Positions 6,774-14,469 of a stretch of DNA of 24,586 bases are shown here, piece after piece. Both the position numbers and the translations under genes were made by a program. Under the pieces are notes generated by a model. The model did not search any database, had not been told where the DNA came from, and worked only from the letters and a program-made list of their open reading frames with translations. How positions within the stretch are numbered: position 1 is the first letter of the stretch; each line of letters begins with the position of its first letter. The DNA is from Planctomycetota bacterium (GTDB lineage Bacteria; Planctomycetota; PUPC01; DSUN01): contig VGYW01000083.1 of the NCBI GenBank assembly GCA_016872875.1, positions 1 through 24,586 of the forward strand, read 5' to 3'.

Positions 6774-9281
6774 ATGACGCGGCCGCTCTTCCTGGGCGAC
6801 CCGGCGCGGGTGGCCCACAAGCTGGAAACCGCTTCCGGGTTGCTGGGGGGCTACTGGGCGGACTTCCTGGCGAAGTTCCGCGCGAAGCGGGGCACGTCGT
6901 GGCCGATGGTGCATCTGCCCGCGGCGCTCCTGGGCGAGGGGGTGGACGAGGCGCGCGAGCAGCTTCGCGCCGCCTGGCGCTACCTCGGCAGCGCCGACAC
7001 CGCGGGCGACTTCCAGTTCCACACCTGGTGCCGCTGCGGGGCCGAGACGCGGCGGGCGGCGTTCTTCGACTGGTTCGCCCACCGCGGCCTCTGGTCGCGG
7101 GCGGAGGTGGAGGAGGCGGCCGAGTGCTTCCTCGGCTTCGCCTTCAAGCACCCCTTCGCCGTCCTCCATGCCCGCGGGCGGTCGAGCAACAACCAGGCCA
7201 TCTCGATGGCGCTCCACCTGGCCGTCGTCGGCTTCATCTTCGGCCACAAGCTGGCCGACCACCCGACGGGGAAGTTCCTGTTCGACTACGGCCTGGGCCG
7301 CCTGCCCGACCTCATCGGCCTCTTCCCCGCCGACGGCTATGGGGGCGAAGGCTCCACCTACACCTCGCACGTGAACACGCCGCTCGCCTACTGGACGGCG
7401 GAGTTCCTGCGTCAGGTGCTGGGGCGCGACTTCCTGGACGTGCCGTTCCGCCCGAACGGCACGACGCTGCGGCGGATGGTCGAGATGGAGCTGCGGATCA
7501 CCAGCCCCGGCGGGCTCCTCGCGCCGTGGGACCACTACGGCTGGCAGCCGGGCATCAACGCGTCCCCCTTCGCCTACCTCGCCCGCACCACGGGCGACCC
7601 CAACTACCTCTCGCTCATCCCAGCCCTCGGCCTCTGGGAGCACGACGGCTACCTGGCTTGGGGCATGGACGACCCGATGTGGACGCTCCTCTGGTGGCCC
7701 GAGGAGTTCAAGGACTACGCGGATGCGAAGCTGCCGGCCAAGCTCTTCGGCTGGTTCCTGCCCCGCACGGGCGCGGCGCTCGACGACTGCAAGCGCCGCA
7801 CCCGCCTGATGCAGGTTTGGGACCGCTCGGGCGAGACGATCGCGGTTGTGGGACGCCTTCAGGTGAACCCCAACCACCTGATGCTCGACTACGCGGGGGA
7901 GCCGGTGTTTCAGGACGGCATTCAGGAGGGCGAGCGGGACCCGTGGGGCTTCCCGCCCGATAAAGTGCTCGAACGCCTCGGGGCCGAGGAACGCGAGCGC
8001 TATCTCGCCTACCTCGCCTCGATTGGAATCGGGAAGGAGCAGTTCCACAAGGTAGTGCTCGGCATCGCCCCCGGCTTGCTCGGGGTGGCCAACGCCATCG
8101 TGGTGGATGAGGAGCCGTGGTACTGGCCCGGCGGCGAGCGGGTGGGCAAGCCCGAGTTCTATGCCGCGGGCGGCGGCCTCCAGGGGGTCACTGCCGATTG
8201 CGCCAGCTTCTATCAGCCGCGCTACGGCGTGTCCCGCGCCCGCCGCTCGTCGGTATGGACGGGAGCGGGCTTCGGCCTGGTCGTTGACACGCTTGAGGCG
8301 GCGTCTGACCACATCTGGCGCTGGCAGGCATATCTGAGGCCGAACGTGGAGATGGCGGGCGAGTCGCTCCGCATCCGGCTCACCAACGGCAGGAGCGTGC
8401 TCCTTGCGTGGGAGCCGGGGGCTGAGGTACGCACGACGCCCGTGGAGGGCTTCCCGCGAACCGAGGAGAAGCGGAGCCTGCGGCTCGATCTGCTCCAGAG
8501 GGGCCCGACCGCACGCTTCGTAGTCCTGATCGCCCCGGAGGCACGCTCAGCGTCCGTTCGCTCGGTGGACGATAGCACCGTCGAGGCAAGCATTGACGGC
8601 CAGACTCATCTGCTGCGCGTCGAGAGCCGCCGAGGCGCGGTCGGGGAGGTGCGGCCCGACACCCACGAGCTCTCCGACATCGAGAGCGACCGCGATCTGC
8701 AACTGGCGGAGTTCGAGGCGGCGGTTCGGTGGGCGTGCGCCCAAGCTCCTGCGGGAAACACGCTGGTCGAGCGGCTCGACGCCTGCCTCGCGCAGACTGC
8801 GGCGGCGAGACCCGATGCCGAGGTGCTCGTGGCGGCGCTGGAAAGCCCTTCGTGGCCGGTGCAAGTCGCCGCGGCGGAGGCCATCGGCCGGCGCATAATC
8901 CAGGCCGCGGCCCCTGCTCTACGGAAGCTGCTGGAAGCCGAACATGCCAGGCCGACCGCGGATGTCTATCCTCCCGAGGACGCGCAGCCGGGCGAGCGGA
9001 CGGTGGAGGACATGGCGAAGCGCTGGCGCCTCAAGGTCGCTCTCATCGTGGCGCTCGGCAGGCTGCGGGACGCCGCGGCCGTGCCGCTCCTCGGGCGCAT
9101 CCTGGCCGACGGGCGCGACTTCTACGCGGTCTACAGCGTGGCAGCCCAGGCCCTCGGCCGCATCGGGGGCCAGGCCGCCCTCGACGCCCTCGCCCCCGCC
9201 TTCCGCGAGAACGAGGTCAACACCCACTCGCGCGCGCTTTTCGCCAAGGCCGCCATCGAAAGGCAGGGAGCACGAGAATGA
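6774..9281 (+). CDS. heparinase II/III-like polysaccharide lyase with C-terminal HEAT repeats
   Basis: 835 residues. The first 370 residues are Trp/Tyr/His-rich helices of the alpha/alpha-toroid kind (SNNQAISMALHLAVV, DGYGGEGSTYTSHVN, GGLLAPWDHYGWQP); 370-650 are beta-sandwich-like; 670-830 are HEAT/PBS-lyase repeats (PSWPVQVAAAEAIGRRI, AVYSVAAQALGRIGGQAAL). This layout fits heparinase II/III or alginate-lyase type enzymes that cleave uronate polysaccharides by beta-elimination; the HEAT tail is unusual. No signal peptide is seen with the ATG at 6774. A strong AAAGGAG (6721-6727) instead points at an in-frame ATC at 6735, which would add 13 residues. The gene overlaps the next one by ATGA. 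Confidence 0.75.
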   Translation: MTRPLFLGDPARVAHKLETASGLLGGYWADFLAKFRAKRGTSWPMVHLPAALLGEGVDEAREQLRAAWRYLGSADTAGDFQFHTWCRCGAETRRAAFFDWFAHRGLWSRAEVEEAAECFLGFAFKHPFAVLHARGRSSNNQAISMALHLAVVGFIFGHKLADHPTGKFLFDYGLGRLPDLIGLFPADGYGGEGSTYTSHVNTPLAYWTAEFLRQVLGRDFLDVPFRPNGTTLRRMVEMELRITSPGGLLAPWDHYGWQPGINASPFAYLARTTGDPNYLSLIPALGLWEHDGYLAWGMDDPMWTLLWWPEEFKDYADAKLPAKLFGWFLPRTGAALDDCKRRTRLMQVWDRSGETIAVVGRLQVNPNHLMLDYAGEPVFQDGIQEGERDPWGFPPDKVLERLGAEERERYLAYLASIGIGKEQFHKVVLGIAPGLLGVANAIVVDEEPWYWPGGERVGKPEFYAAGGGLQGVTADCASFYQPRYGVSRARRSSVWTGAGFGLVVDTLEAASDHIWRWQAYLRPNVEMAGESLRIRLTNGRSVLLAWEPGAEVRTTPVEGFPRTEEKRSLRLDLLQRGPTARFVVLIAPEARSASVRSVDDSTVEASIDGQTHLLRVESRRGAVGEVRPDTHELSDIESDRDLQLAEFEAAVRWACAQAPAGNTLVERLDACLAQTAAARPDAEVLVAALESPSWPVQVAAAEAIGRRIIQAAAPALRKLLEAEHARPTADVYPPEDAQPGERTVEDMAKRWRLKVALIVALGRLRDAAAVPLLGRILADGRDFYAVYSVAAQALGRIGGQAALDALAPAFRENEVNTHSRALFAKAAIERQGARE

Positions 9282-10246
9282 GCATCGGCGTCGGCATCTA
9301 CGGGGCGAACGGACATCAGATACATTACATCCTCGAGGACCATCCGCAGGCGCGGCTCGTTGCGACCGCGGCCTTTCCGCAGAAGGACCTTCCGCCGATG
9401 ACGCGGGAGGACCCGAGCGTGAGGGAGTACGACACGCTGGCCGGCCTGCTGTCTGATGACGAGGTGCAACTGGTCTCGCTCTGCTCGCCGCGGCGCCGCG
9501 ATCAGGCGGCCGAGGCCATCCGCTGCATGCAGGCGGGCAAACATGTCTATGCCGAGAAGCCCTGCGCGATGACCGAGGAGGACCTCGACGCGACCATGGC
9601 GGCGTCGCGGGCCACGGGCCGCCGCTTCCACGAAATGGCCGGCACCGCCTTCGAGCAGCCCTACCTGGCGATGCGCGAGCTCGTGGCCGCAGGCACAATC
9701 GGCACCGTGGTGCAGGTGTTCGCCCAGAAATCGTATCCCTACCACGACCGCCGCCCGCAGGACGAGGACATTGACGGCGGGATCATCGGCCAGGCGAGCG
9801 TCCACGCCCTCCGCTTCGTCGAGCACGTGGCCGGCCAACGCATCGCCGACATCCAGGCGGTCGAGACGCGGCTCGGCAACCCCGTCGCCGGCGGCGGCCT
9901 GCGGATGGCGGCCGCGCTGATGATGACGCTGGAGAATGGCGGCGTCGCGAGCGTGATCGCCAACTACCTGAATCCCAAAGGCTTCGGCCGCTGGGGCAAC
10001 GAGCACCTGCGAATCTTCGGCACCAAGGGCTTCGTCGAGGCCACCGACGGCGGGGCACGCACTCGCCTCGTCGTGGGCGAGCGGGACCTCGGGCCGATTG
10101 ATGCCTCGGCCCCGAGCCGCGAGTACTTCGACATGTTCGTGGAGGAGCTGCTCGGCCTGGGCGAGATGCCGTTCTCGATGGAGGAAGAGCTGCATCCCAC
10201 GAGGATGACGATAGGGGCGAAGAGACGCGTGACGCGTGACGCGTGA
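9278..10246 (+). CDS. Gfo/Idh/MocA family oxidoreductase
   Basis: NAD(P)-dependent sugar or sugar-acid dehydrogenase. An N-terminal Rossmann fold is shown by GVGIYGANGHQ (residues 4-14) and the family EKP signature is at 93-95 (YAEKPCAMT). 322 residues, within the family range. The ATG overlaps the lyase stop (ATGA), with AGGGAG 7 bases upstream. Coupling to a polysaccharide lyase suggests oxidation of a released sugar (inference). The final residues RVTRDA are encoded by a triple 7-base repeat. Confidence 0.9.
   Translation: MSIGVGIYGANGHQIHYILEDHPQARLVATAAFPQKDLPPMTREDPSVREYDTLAGLLSDDEVQLVSLCSPRRRDQAAEAIRCMQAGKHVYAEKPCAMTEEDLDATMAASRATGRRFHEMAGTAFEQPYLAMRELVAAGTIGTVVQVFAQKSYPYHDRRPQDEDIDGGIIGQASVHALRFVEHVAGQRIADIQAVETRLGNPVAGGGLRMAAALMMTLENGGVASVIANYLNPKGFGRWGNEHLRIFGTKGFVEATDGGARTRLVVGERDLGPIDASAPSREYFDMFVEELLGLGEMPFSMEEELHPTRMTIGAKRRVTRDA
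10224..10244. repeat. three tandem copies of GACGCGT
   Basis: A 7-base unit repeated three times. It encodes the last codons of the oxidoreductase and supplies the GTG start of the following nitrilase. Unit length is not a multiple of three. Confidence 0.85.
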
Positions 10247-11076
10247 CCAGGAGAAGACAGATCAAGAGCTCGCGTCGCTTGAGAGTGGCCACCTGCCAGT
10301 TCCCCGTGAGCGCGGACATACGGGCCAACGGGGCCGCTATCCGCCGGCAGATGCGCGCGGCGGCTCGGCGGGGGGCCGAGATCGCCCATTTCTCTGAGGC
10401 GGCGCTCTCCGGCTACGCCGGCTCGCAGTTCGCCAGCTTCCGCCGCTATGCGTGGAATGTGCTGGCCGATGAGACCCGCCGCATCCGCGGCCTCGCAGCC
10501 GAGCTGGGCCTGTGGACCCTCCTCGGCTCCACGCATCGCCAAGCGAGGGGCAAACCGCTCAACTGCCTCTACCTCATCGCTCCGACGGGGCGGGTGGTGA
10601 AACGCTACGACAAGTGCTTCCTCATGCCGCGCGACCGCGAGCACTACGCCCCAGGCCACCGCCTCGTGACCCACTCGATCAACAGTGTCAAGTTCGGCCT
10701 CCTCATCTGCTTCGACTTCCGCTTCCCCGAAATCTGGCGCGAGCACCTCAAGCGCCGCTGCCGCCTCATCTTCCTATCCTCTTATCTTGCCTCCCCGAAG
10801 CGCAACCGCCTCATGGAGTCCGTGGCCCCCGCCACGATGGCCACGCGTGCCTCCGAGAACTTCTTCTGGCTCGTGTCCAACAACACGTCGGGCGAGAAGC
10901 CCTGGTGTGGCAGCCGCGTGCTGCGGCCCGACGGCAGCGTGGCGTGCGCGGCGCCCCCCGGCTGCCCCGCCGTCCTCATCCACACGATTGACCTGGCGGA
11001 AGAAGCCAAGCTCTACAACCCCGTAGGTCGGCGGGCGCTCAGGGTGGCGAGAGGCGAGCTTCCCTGGGACAGGTAG
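10243..11076 (+). CDS. carbon-nitrogen hydrolase (nitrilase superfamily)
   Basis: Second nitrilase-family enzyme of the window, 277 residues, cytoplasmic. Triad: E52 in HFSEAALSGY, K124 in KRYDKCFL, C156 in GLLICFDFRFPE. GTG start overlapping the upstream stop (GTGA); no clear ribosome-binding site, so translation is probably coupled. It is diverged from the enzyme at 3384-4328 (shorter, different loops), so it is not a recent duplicate. Third gene of the rightward operon. Substrate unknown; amide or carbamoyl cleavage is the family chemistry. Confidence 0.88.
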   Translation: MTRRRQIKSSRRLRVATCQFPVSADIRANGAAIRRQMRAAARRGAEIAHFSEAALSGYAGSQFASFRRYAWNVLADETRRIRGLAAELGLWTLLGSTHRQARGKPLNCLYLIAPTGRVVKRYDKCFLMPRDREHYAPGHRLVTHSINSVKFGLLICFDFRFPEIWREHLKRRCRLIFLSSYLASPKRNRLMESVAPATMATRASENFFWLVSNNTSGEKPWCGSRVLRPDGSVACAAPPGCPAVLIHTIDLAEEAKLYNPVGRRALRVARGELPWDR

Positions 11077-11111
11077 CGTGCGGCAGGACATGAGCCCCGG
11101 CCGCCGAAGGT

Positions 11112-11168
11112 GTAGCGCCGCCATCTTGGCGGCCAGGATTCGGGGTGCCAGCGGGACGCTGGCGCTAC
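11112..11168. repeat. REP-like double-hairpin element between convergent genes
   Basis: Outer arms GTAGCGCC (11112-11119) and GGCGCTAC (11161-11168) enclose two perfect 6-bp hairpins: GCCGCC/GGCGGC with loop ATCTT (11117-11133) and GCCAGC/GCTGGC with loop GGGAC (11147-11163). The arms and hairpins compete for a few bases. It lies after the nitrilase gene and overlaps the stop codon of the convergent DUF1080 gene, so it may end both transcripts. Confidence 0.7.
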
Positions 11169-11920
11169 GGTTCGTCGTAGCCCCTGAGCGGGCGGAACCA
11201 GATGTTGCGGTAGCGGACCAGGTCGCCGTGGTCCTGAAGGACGAGCGGGCCGGCGAGGGGGTGCGGGGCGTAGGGGGCGAGCTGGCGGTGTGTCGTGCGC
11301 CCGATTAGCTCGGCGTGATGGTGCACCACGAGGCCGTTGTGGAAGACGGTGAGGTAGGCGGGACGCCCGAGCCGGCTGCCGTCGAACCGCGGGCCGGCCC
11401 ACACGACGTCGTAGGTCTGCCACTCGCCCGGCCTGCGGCAGGCGTTGACGAGGGGCGGGAACTGGCCGTAGATGGCCGCGGTCGTACCATCGGCGTAAGT
11501 CGGGTTGTCATAGCAGTCGAGCACCTGGATTTCGTAGAGGCCCATGAGGAAGACGCCGCTGTTGCCGCGGCCCTGGCTCTCGCCCTTGACGAGGGTGGGG
11601 GCGGCCCACTCGACGTGGAGCTGGCAGTCGCCCAACAGGGCCTTCGACTTGATATTGCCGGTCTTGGGCATGACCTCCACGTAGCCGCCTTCGAGCTTCC
11701 ACTTTGCGGGCGAGCCGTCCATCGAGAGCCAGCCGTCGAGGCTCGTGCCATCAAAGAGCACCACGGCGTCGGAGGGGGGCGCGCCGGGCCGCTCCTGCGT
11801 GCTCTCCGTGCCTGGGGCCACGACGCGCGGCTGGGGGCGGGCGCTGTCGTGAACGCGGTACTTGCCGTCGGGGAGGAACGGCGTATCGTCGTAGCCTGGC
11901 CTTTTCTGTTCCTGCGCCAT
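11165..11920 (-). CDS. DUF1080 / 3-keto-disaccharide hydrolase domain protein
   Basis: 251 residues with the concanavalin-like DUF1080 pattern: VVLFDGTSLDGW near the start of the domain, GNSGVFLMGLYEIQVLD in the middle, and VRYRNIWFRPL at the end. The family is greatly expanded in planctomycetes and related phyla and acts on (keto)glycosides. The ATG at 11920 has CAGGAG 7 bases upstream and lies just after a good promoter; longer starts would lie inside the promoter. With this start there is no signal peptide. Confidence 0.88.
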   Translation of the reverse strand: MAQEQKRPGYDDTPFLPDGKYRVHDSARPQPRVVAPGTESTQERPGAPPSDAVVLFDGTSLDGWLSMDGSPAKWKLEGGYVEVMPKTGNIKSKALLGDCQLHVEWAAPTLVKGESQGRGNSGVFLMGLYEIQVLDCYDNPTYADGTTAAIYGQFPPLVNACRRPGEWQTYDVVWAGPRFDGSRLGRPAYLTVFHNGLVVHHHAELIGRTTHRQLAPYAPHPLAGPLVLQDHGDLVRYRNIWFRPLRGYDEP

Positions 11921-11963
11921 CCACGGGCTCCTGTGTAGGAAGGGGGGGTGACACAACAGGCAT

Positions 11964-11992
11964 ATCGTAACAACGCAGGCGCGGAGTGTCAA
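11964..11992 (-). promoter_or_regulatory. promoter of the DUF1080 gene
   Basis: Minus-strand consensus -35 TTGACA (11987-11992), 17-base spacer, -10 TACGAT (11964-11969). It rules out start codons upstream of about 11957. Confidence 0.65.
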
Positions 11993-11998
11993 CCCAGC

Positions 11999-12027
11999 TT
12001 GACAATCCCGCAGGTTCCGGCTACACT
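11999..12027 (+). promoter_or_regulatory. promoter of tRNA-Leu
   Basis: Consensus -35 TTGACA (11999-12004), 17-base spacer, -10 TACACT (12022-12027), 16 bases upstream of the mature tRNA 5' end. The -35 boxes of this promoter and the divergent DUF1080 promoter are 6 bases apart. Confidence 0.7.
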
Positions 12028-12043
12028 TGGAGAGGCTGGCGCA

Positions 12044-12131
12044 GCCGAAGTGGCGGAACTGGCAGACGCGCTAGGTTCAGGACCTAGTGGCCGTTAAGGC
12101 CTTGGGGGTTCGAGTCCCCCCTTCGGCACCA
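12044..12131 (+). tRNA. tRNA-Leu(CAG)
   Basis: Acceptor stem GCCGAAG (12044-12050) pairs with CTTCGGC (12121-12127), followed by an encoded ACCA. The anticodon arm is CTAGG-TTCAGGA-CCTAG, giving anticodon CAG, and the long variable arm typical of leucine tRNAs is present. T-arm GGGGGTTCGAGTCCCCC is perfect. The tRNA is intact, as expected when an integrated element restores the 3' end. Confidence 0.97.
12105..12131. other. candidate attL: 3' end of tRNA-Leu
   Basis: A tyrosine integrase gene lies on the downstream side with its 3' end facing the tRNA, the usual arrangement for integration at the T-arm/acceptor end. I did not find the matching attR copy anywhere in the window, so the exact core is not defined. 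Confidence 0.5.
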
Positions 12132-12179
12132 CCTCTAAATCTCTATTTCCCAATCACTTATGGAAGGCTAGCGGAGCGG

Positions 12180-12217
12180 CACCCGGGTGGTCTCCCCGGC
12201 CGTCCGGAGCCCGGGTG
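12180..12217. repeat. inverted repeat near the tRNA
   Basis: CACCCGGG (12180-12187) and CCCGGGTG (12210-12217) form an 8-bp stem over a 22-base loop that can itself pair CTCC with GGAG. It may terminate tRNA transcription or belong to the attachment region. Confidence 0.5.
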
Positions 12218-12238
12218 TGCCTAAATTGTGCCCAAAAT
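12216..12238. repeat. tandem repeat TGTGCCTAAAT / TGTGCCCAAAAT
   Basis: Two near-identical 11-12 base units back to back (12216-12226 and 12227-12238). Such paired short repeats beside a tRNA are candidate integrase arm-type sites. Confidence 0.45.
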
Positions 12239-12404
12239 TCGCAACATGACGACCTGCGCGCGTGTTGCATCATGTGCTATCCTGCCCTTCTCGAGGCGTG
12301 TTCGGACTGGGGGTTTCCTCCCACAAACACATCGCTTGGGCTGCCCATCCTGAAGCCGCCGGAGGGCACAGGCACACCCAGGGTGAGGGCGCCACGTGCG
12401 CCAA

Positions 12405-12480
12405 GGCATGACGGGGAAGCAGTCAGTGGCCCCCCGGGGTCCGCAGTCAGAGGGATTGATGCTGACTGTTGGCATGACGG
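12405..12480. repeat. cluster of short direct and inverted repeats
   Basis: GGCATGACGG occurs at 12405-12414 and 12471-12480. GCAGTCAG occurs at 12419-12426 and 12443-12450, with an inverted CTGACTG at 12462-12468. The cluster lies just past the integrase gene, and could be integrase or excisionase binding sites. Confidence 0.4.
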
Positions 12481-12516
12481 CGGCCCAGAGCAGCCGCGCC
12501 GGCCAGACGCCAACCA

Positions 12517-13725
12517 TCAGTATTGCAGCCGCTCGACGGCCCCTCGCCTCACCTCAGGGAAGAGGTGCTGGTACCGGCGCCGCATCGCCTCCGTCTGGTG
12601 TCCCATCAAGTAGTCAATCGTCCTGTCGTCAACGCCTGCTCGAGCCAGGTTGCTGCTAAAGCTGTGCCGCAGTGTATGGAAGCCTATCCCCTCGAACTCA
12701 GTTCCCTTCACCACCCTCCGCAACGCCCTGTCGGCCCTCGATGGCTTCCAGGGCTCCGACTCGCGGTCGGCAAGGACGTACCTACCCCCGTTCTGTTGTT
12801 CCCGTTGTTCTGCCAATGCTTCGCGCACTCGGGGATGGATGTCAATCTCCCTGACCTGGTACCTGATCGAGCGCGACCCCTTCCGGCTCTTGATCCACAG
12901 CTTGCCTCTCTTCAGGTCCACGTCCGCCCACTCCAATTGGAGCAGCTTGCCGCGCCGGATCCCCGTGTACGCGACGATTGTCAAGGCGGGGTAGAGGCGA
13001 CTCGTGGCTTCGAGTTCGAGCAGTCTGCCAATCTCCTGTGTATCCAGGTAGCGGAACCGCCTGAGTTCCTTCAGCTGCTCCACCGTGAGACCATCGTTGT
13101 CCCGCGTCACGTCCTCGATCTCCTCCCCTGTTAGGAACCTTCTCTCTGGCTCTGCCCTCTCGAATCTCTCGACATCGTCGAGCGGATTGTGGTCCACGTA
13201 CCTGTAGCGTACCCCGAGAGCGAACACCTGCCGGAGCGTCTGGAGTTCCTTGTTCACCGTGTCGGTCCGAACCGTCTTCGCCCTGTGTGCCTTGTATCCG
13301 TCGAAGACGCGGCACCCCACCTCCTCCAAGGGGAGCGATGCCTTTTCACCAAGGAACCGCTCGAAGTGCTCCAGATGGATCATCTCGGTCGCGTAGCTCG
13401 ACGGCGCCCTGCTGGGCGGTTGGGCGAAGACCCTGTACTCAGCCAGGAGTTCGGCGATCGTGACTGGAGATGAATCGTCGGGAACGACGTTCTCCTGCAC
13501 TTGGTCTCGCCGTGCTCTCTGGCGTCCCAGGACATAGTCGATGACGCTTGTGTCAGGCGGGAGCTGTGCTTGGCCGGCTTTCAGCAGTGACAGTACACCA
13601 TCAACCCGGTTCCTAGCTGCTTCGGCCTTCGTCCACCGAACTTGCCCAAGCGACGTCCTGTACCTCTGGCCCTCGTAGTAGAACGAAAGCCAGTAGCACT
13701 GCTTCCGTCTCACAATGCTAGCCAT
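12517..13725 (-). CDS. int: tyrosine recombinase / integrase
   Basis: 402 residues. N-terminal arm-binding-like region (MASIVRRKQCYWLSFYYEGQ), a core-binding SAM-like domain at about 88-185, and a catalytic domain with R257 (TGIRRGK), K282, H350 and R353 (HTLRHS), H376 (GHQ) and Y385 (RRRYQHL). The usual Glu after the first catalytic Arg is Lys here (RRGKL). Start chosen at 13725 with GGAG 7 bases upstream; it overlaps the excisionase-like stop by 8 bases. It is the last gene of the long operon, with its 3' end towards tRNA-Leu, so it should catalyse integration and excision of the element. Confidence 0.93.
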   Translation of the reverse strand: MASIVRRKQCYWLSFYYEGQRYRTSLGQVRWTKAEAARNRVDGVLSLLKAGQAQLPPDTSVIDYVLGRQRARRDQVQENVVPDDSSPVTIAELLAEYRVFAQPPSRAPSSYATEMIHLEHFERFLGEKASLPLEEVGCRVFDGYKAHRAKTVRTDTVNKELQTLRQVFALGVRYRYVDHNPLDDVERFERAEPERRFLTGEEIEDVTRDNDGLTVEQLKELRRFRYLDTQEIGRLLELEATSRLYPALTIVAYTGIRRGKLLQLEWADVDLKRGKLWIKSRKGSRSIRYQVREIDIHPRVREALAEQREQQNGGRYVLADRESEPWKPSRADRALRRVVKGTEFEGIGFHTLRHSFSSNLARAGVDDRTIDYLMGHQTEAMRRRYQHLFPEVRRGAVERLQY

Positions 13726-14458
13726 GATCCCGCTCCCGCCCCAGAACCGCGTCAATCTCCGCCCTGGCTATGAGGTACCGGCCGCTGCGCCCGTTGGTGC
13801 CCTTCGAACCGTCGAGTCTGCCCTCGCGCAGCCATTTCCTGATTGTGAAGGGCGTCCGCCCGAGTCTCTCCGCTACTTGAGCGACTGTGAGGAACTCGGG
13901 ACCCTCCGAGTGTCTCTCGAGCGCGGAGAGTCGAGCGCAAAGCACGTCGAGCTTTTCTTCCTTCCGCGCGAGCGCACGCAAGACCGATCGGACTGTCAGA
14001 TCCCCTGATGCGCCCGCGGCGCTGGCCTCGCCATCCGTCGTTTGCTCGCTAGGACTGCCGCCTCTGCCTGACGTCCTCGCCAACGTAACATTCCCGGCCT
14101 TCATGACCACTGATTCGAGAATGAGAGGATTAGTGTCCTTCGCGCGCACCGTGCTGTCCATGCCACGTGGTCGAAGGCATAACCCCGTTGCAGAGTCGCC
14201 GGCGCTCCGCCGCCGTGAACTGAGCAAGTGAGCGTTGAGTCCGGGTGGCCCAGGTGTCCCCACTCCCGCTGGATGCCCGTTTCGGGGAATCACGCGAACC
14301 ATCGGCGAGGCGTCCTCTCCCACTTGGCCAACATGGCCTCTCGGCGGCTCCTTGGGCGAGATCAGTCCATGGCGGCTCCCGGCTACGGTGTCCCTTGCGT
14401 CGGTCCGCGTGGCCGCAGGTCGTGTCCGGCCGCGGATCTGGTCGCCGTGTGTTCGCAT
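13718..14458 (-). CDS. excisionase/AlpA-like helix-turn-helix protein
   Basis: The C-terminal 50 residues (FLTVAQVAERLGRTPFTIRK, WLREGRLDG, RYLIARAEIDAVL) are a MerR/excisionase-type winged helix. A helical stretch before it (RSVLRALARKEEKLDVLCAR) may dimerise. The first 140 residues are Arg/Gly/Pro-rich and match nothing I know. The ATG at 14458 follows the ATPase stop by 11 bases and has AAGGG 7 bases upstream; shorter starts at 14161 or 14104 are possible and would remove the unconvincing N-terminus. It overlaps the integrase start. Likely a recombination directionality factor or a regulator of the integrase. Confidence 0.7.
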   Translation of the reverse strand: MRTHGDQIRGRTRPAATRTDARDTVAGSRHGLISPKEPPRGHVGQVGEDASPMVRVIPRNGHPAGVGTPGPPGLNAHLLSSRRRSAGDSATGLCLRPRGMDSTVRAKDTNPLILESVVMKAGNVTLARTSGRGGSPSEQTTDGEASAAGASGDLTVRSVLRALARKEEKLDVLCARLSALERHSEGPEFLTVAQVAERLGRTPFTIRKWLREGRLDGSKGTNGRSGRYLIARAEIDAVLGRERDHG

Positions 14459-14469
14459 TGAGCCACCCT

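Larger units (their letters stand above)
12132..12516. other. non-coding att-side DNA
   Basis: 385 bases without a convincing gene between the tRNA and the integrase. It holds an imperfect palindrome, a tandem repeat and a cluster of short repeats, listed separately, as expected of an integrase/excisionase binding region. A GGCGC-CACGT-GCGCC hairpin at 12388-12402 lies past the end of the operon but lacks a T-run. Confidence 0.5.

Noticed and set aside
6696..8312. A 538-residue open frame on the minus strand
   Set aside because: Antisense to the polysaccharide lyase, Arg/Pro/Val-rich and without any domain pattern.
8729..9277. N-terminal extension of the oxidoreductase frame
   Set aside because: It overlaps the lyase gene out of frame and is Arg/Gly-rich; the ATG at 9278 with AGGGAG begins exactly at the Rossmann fold.
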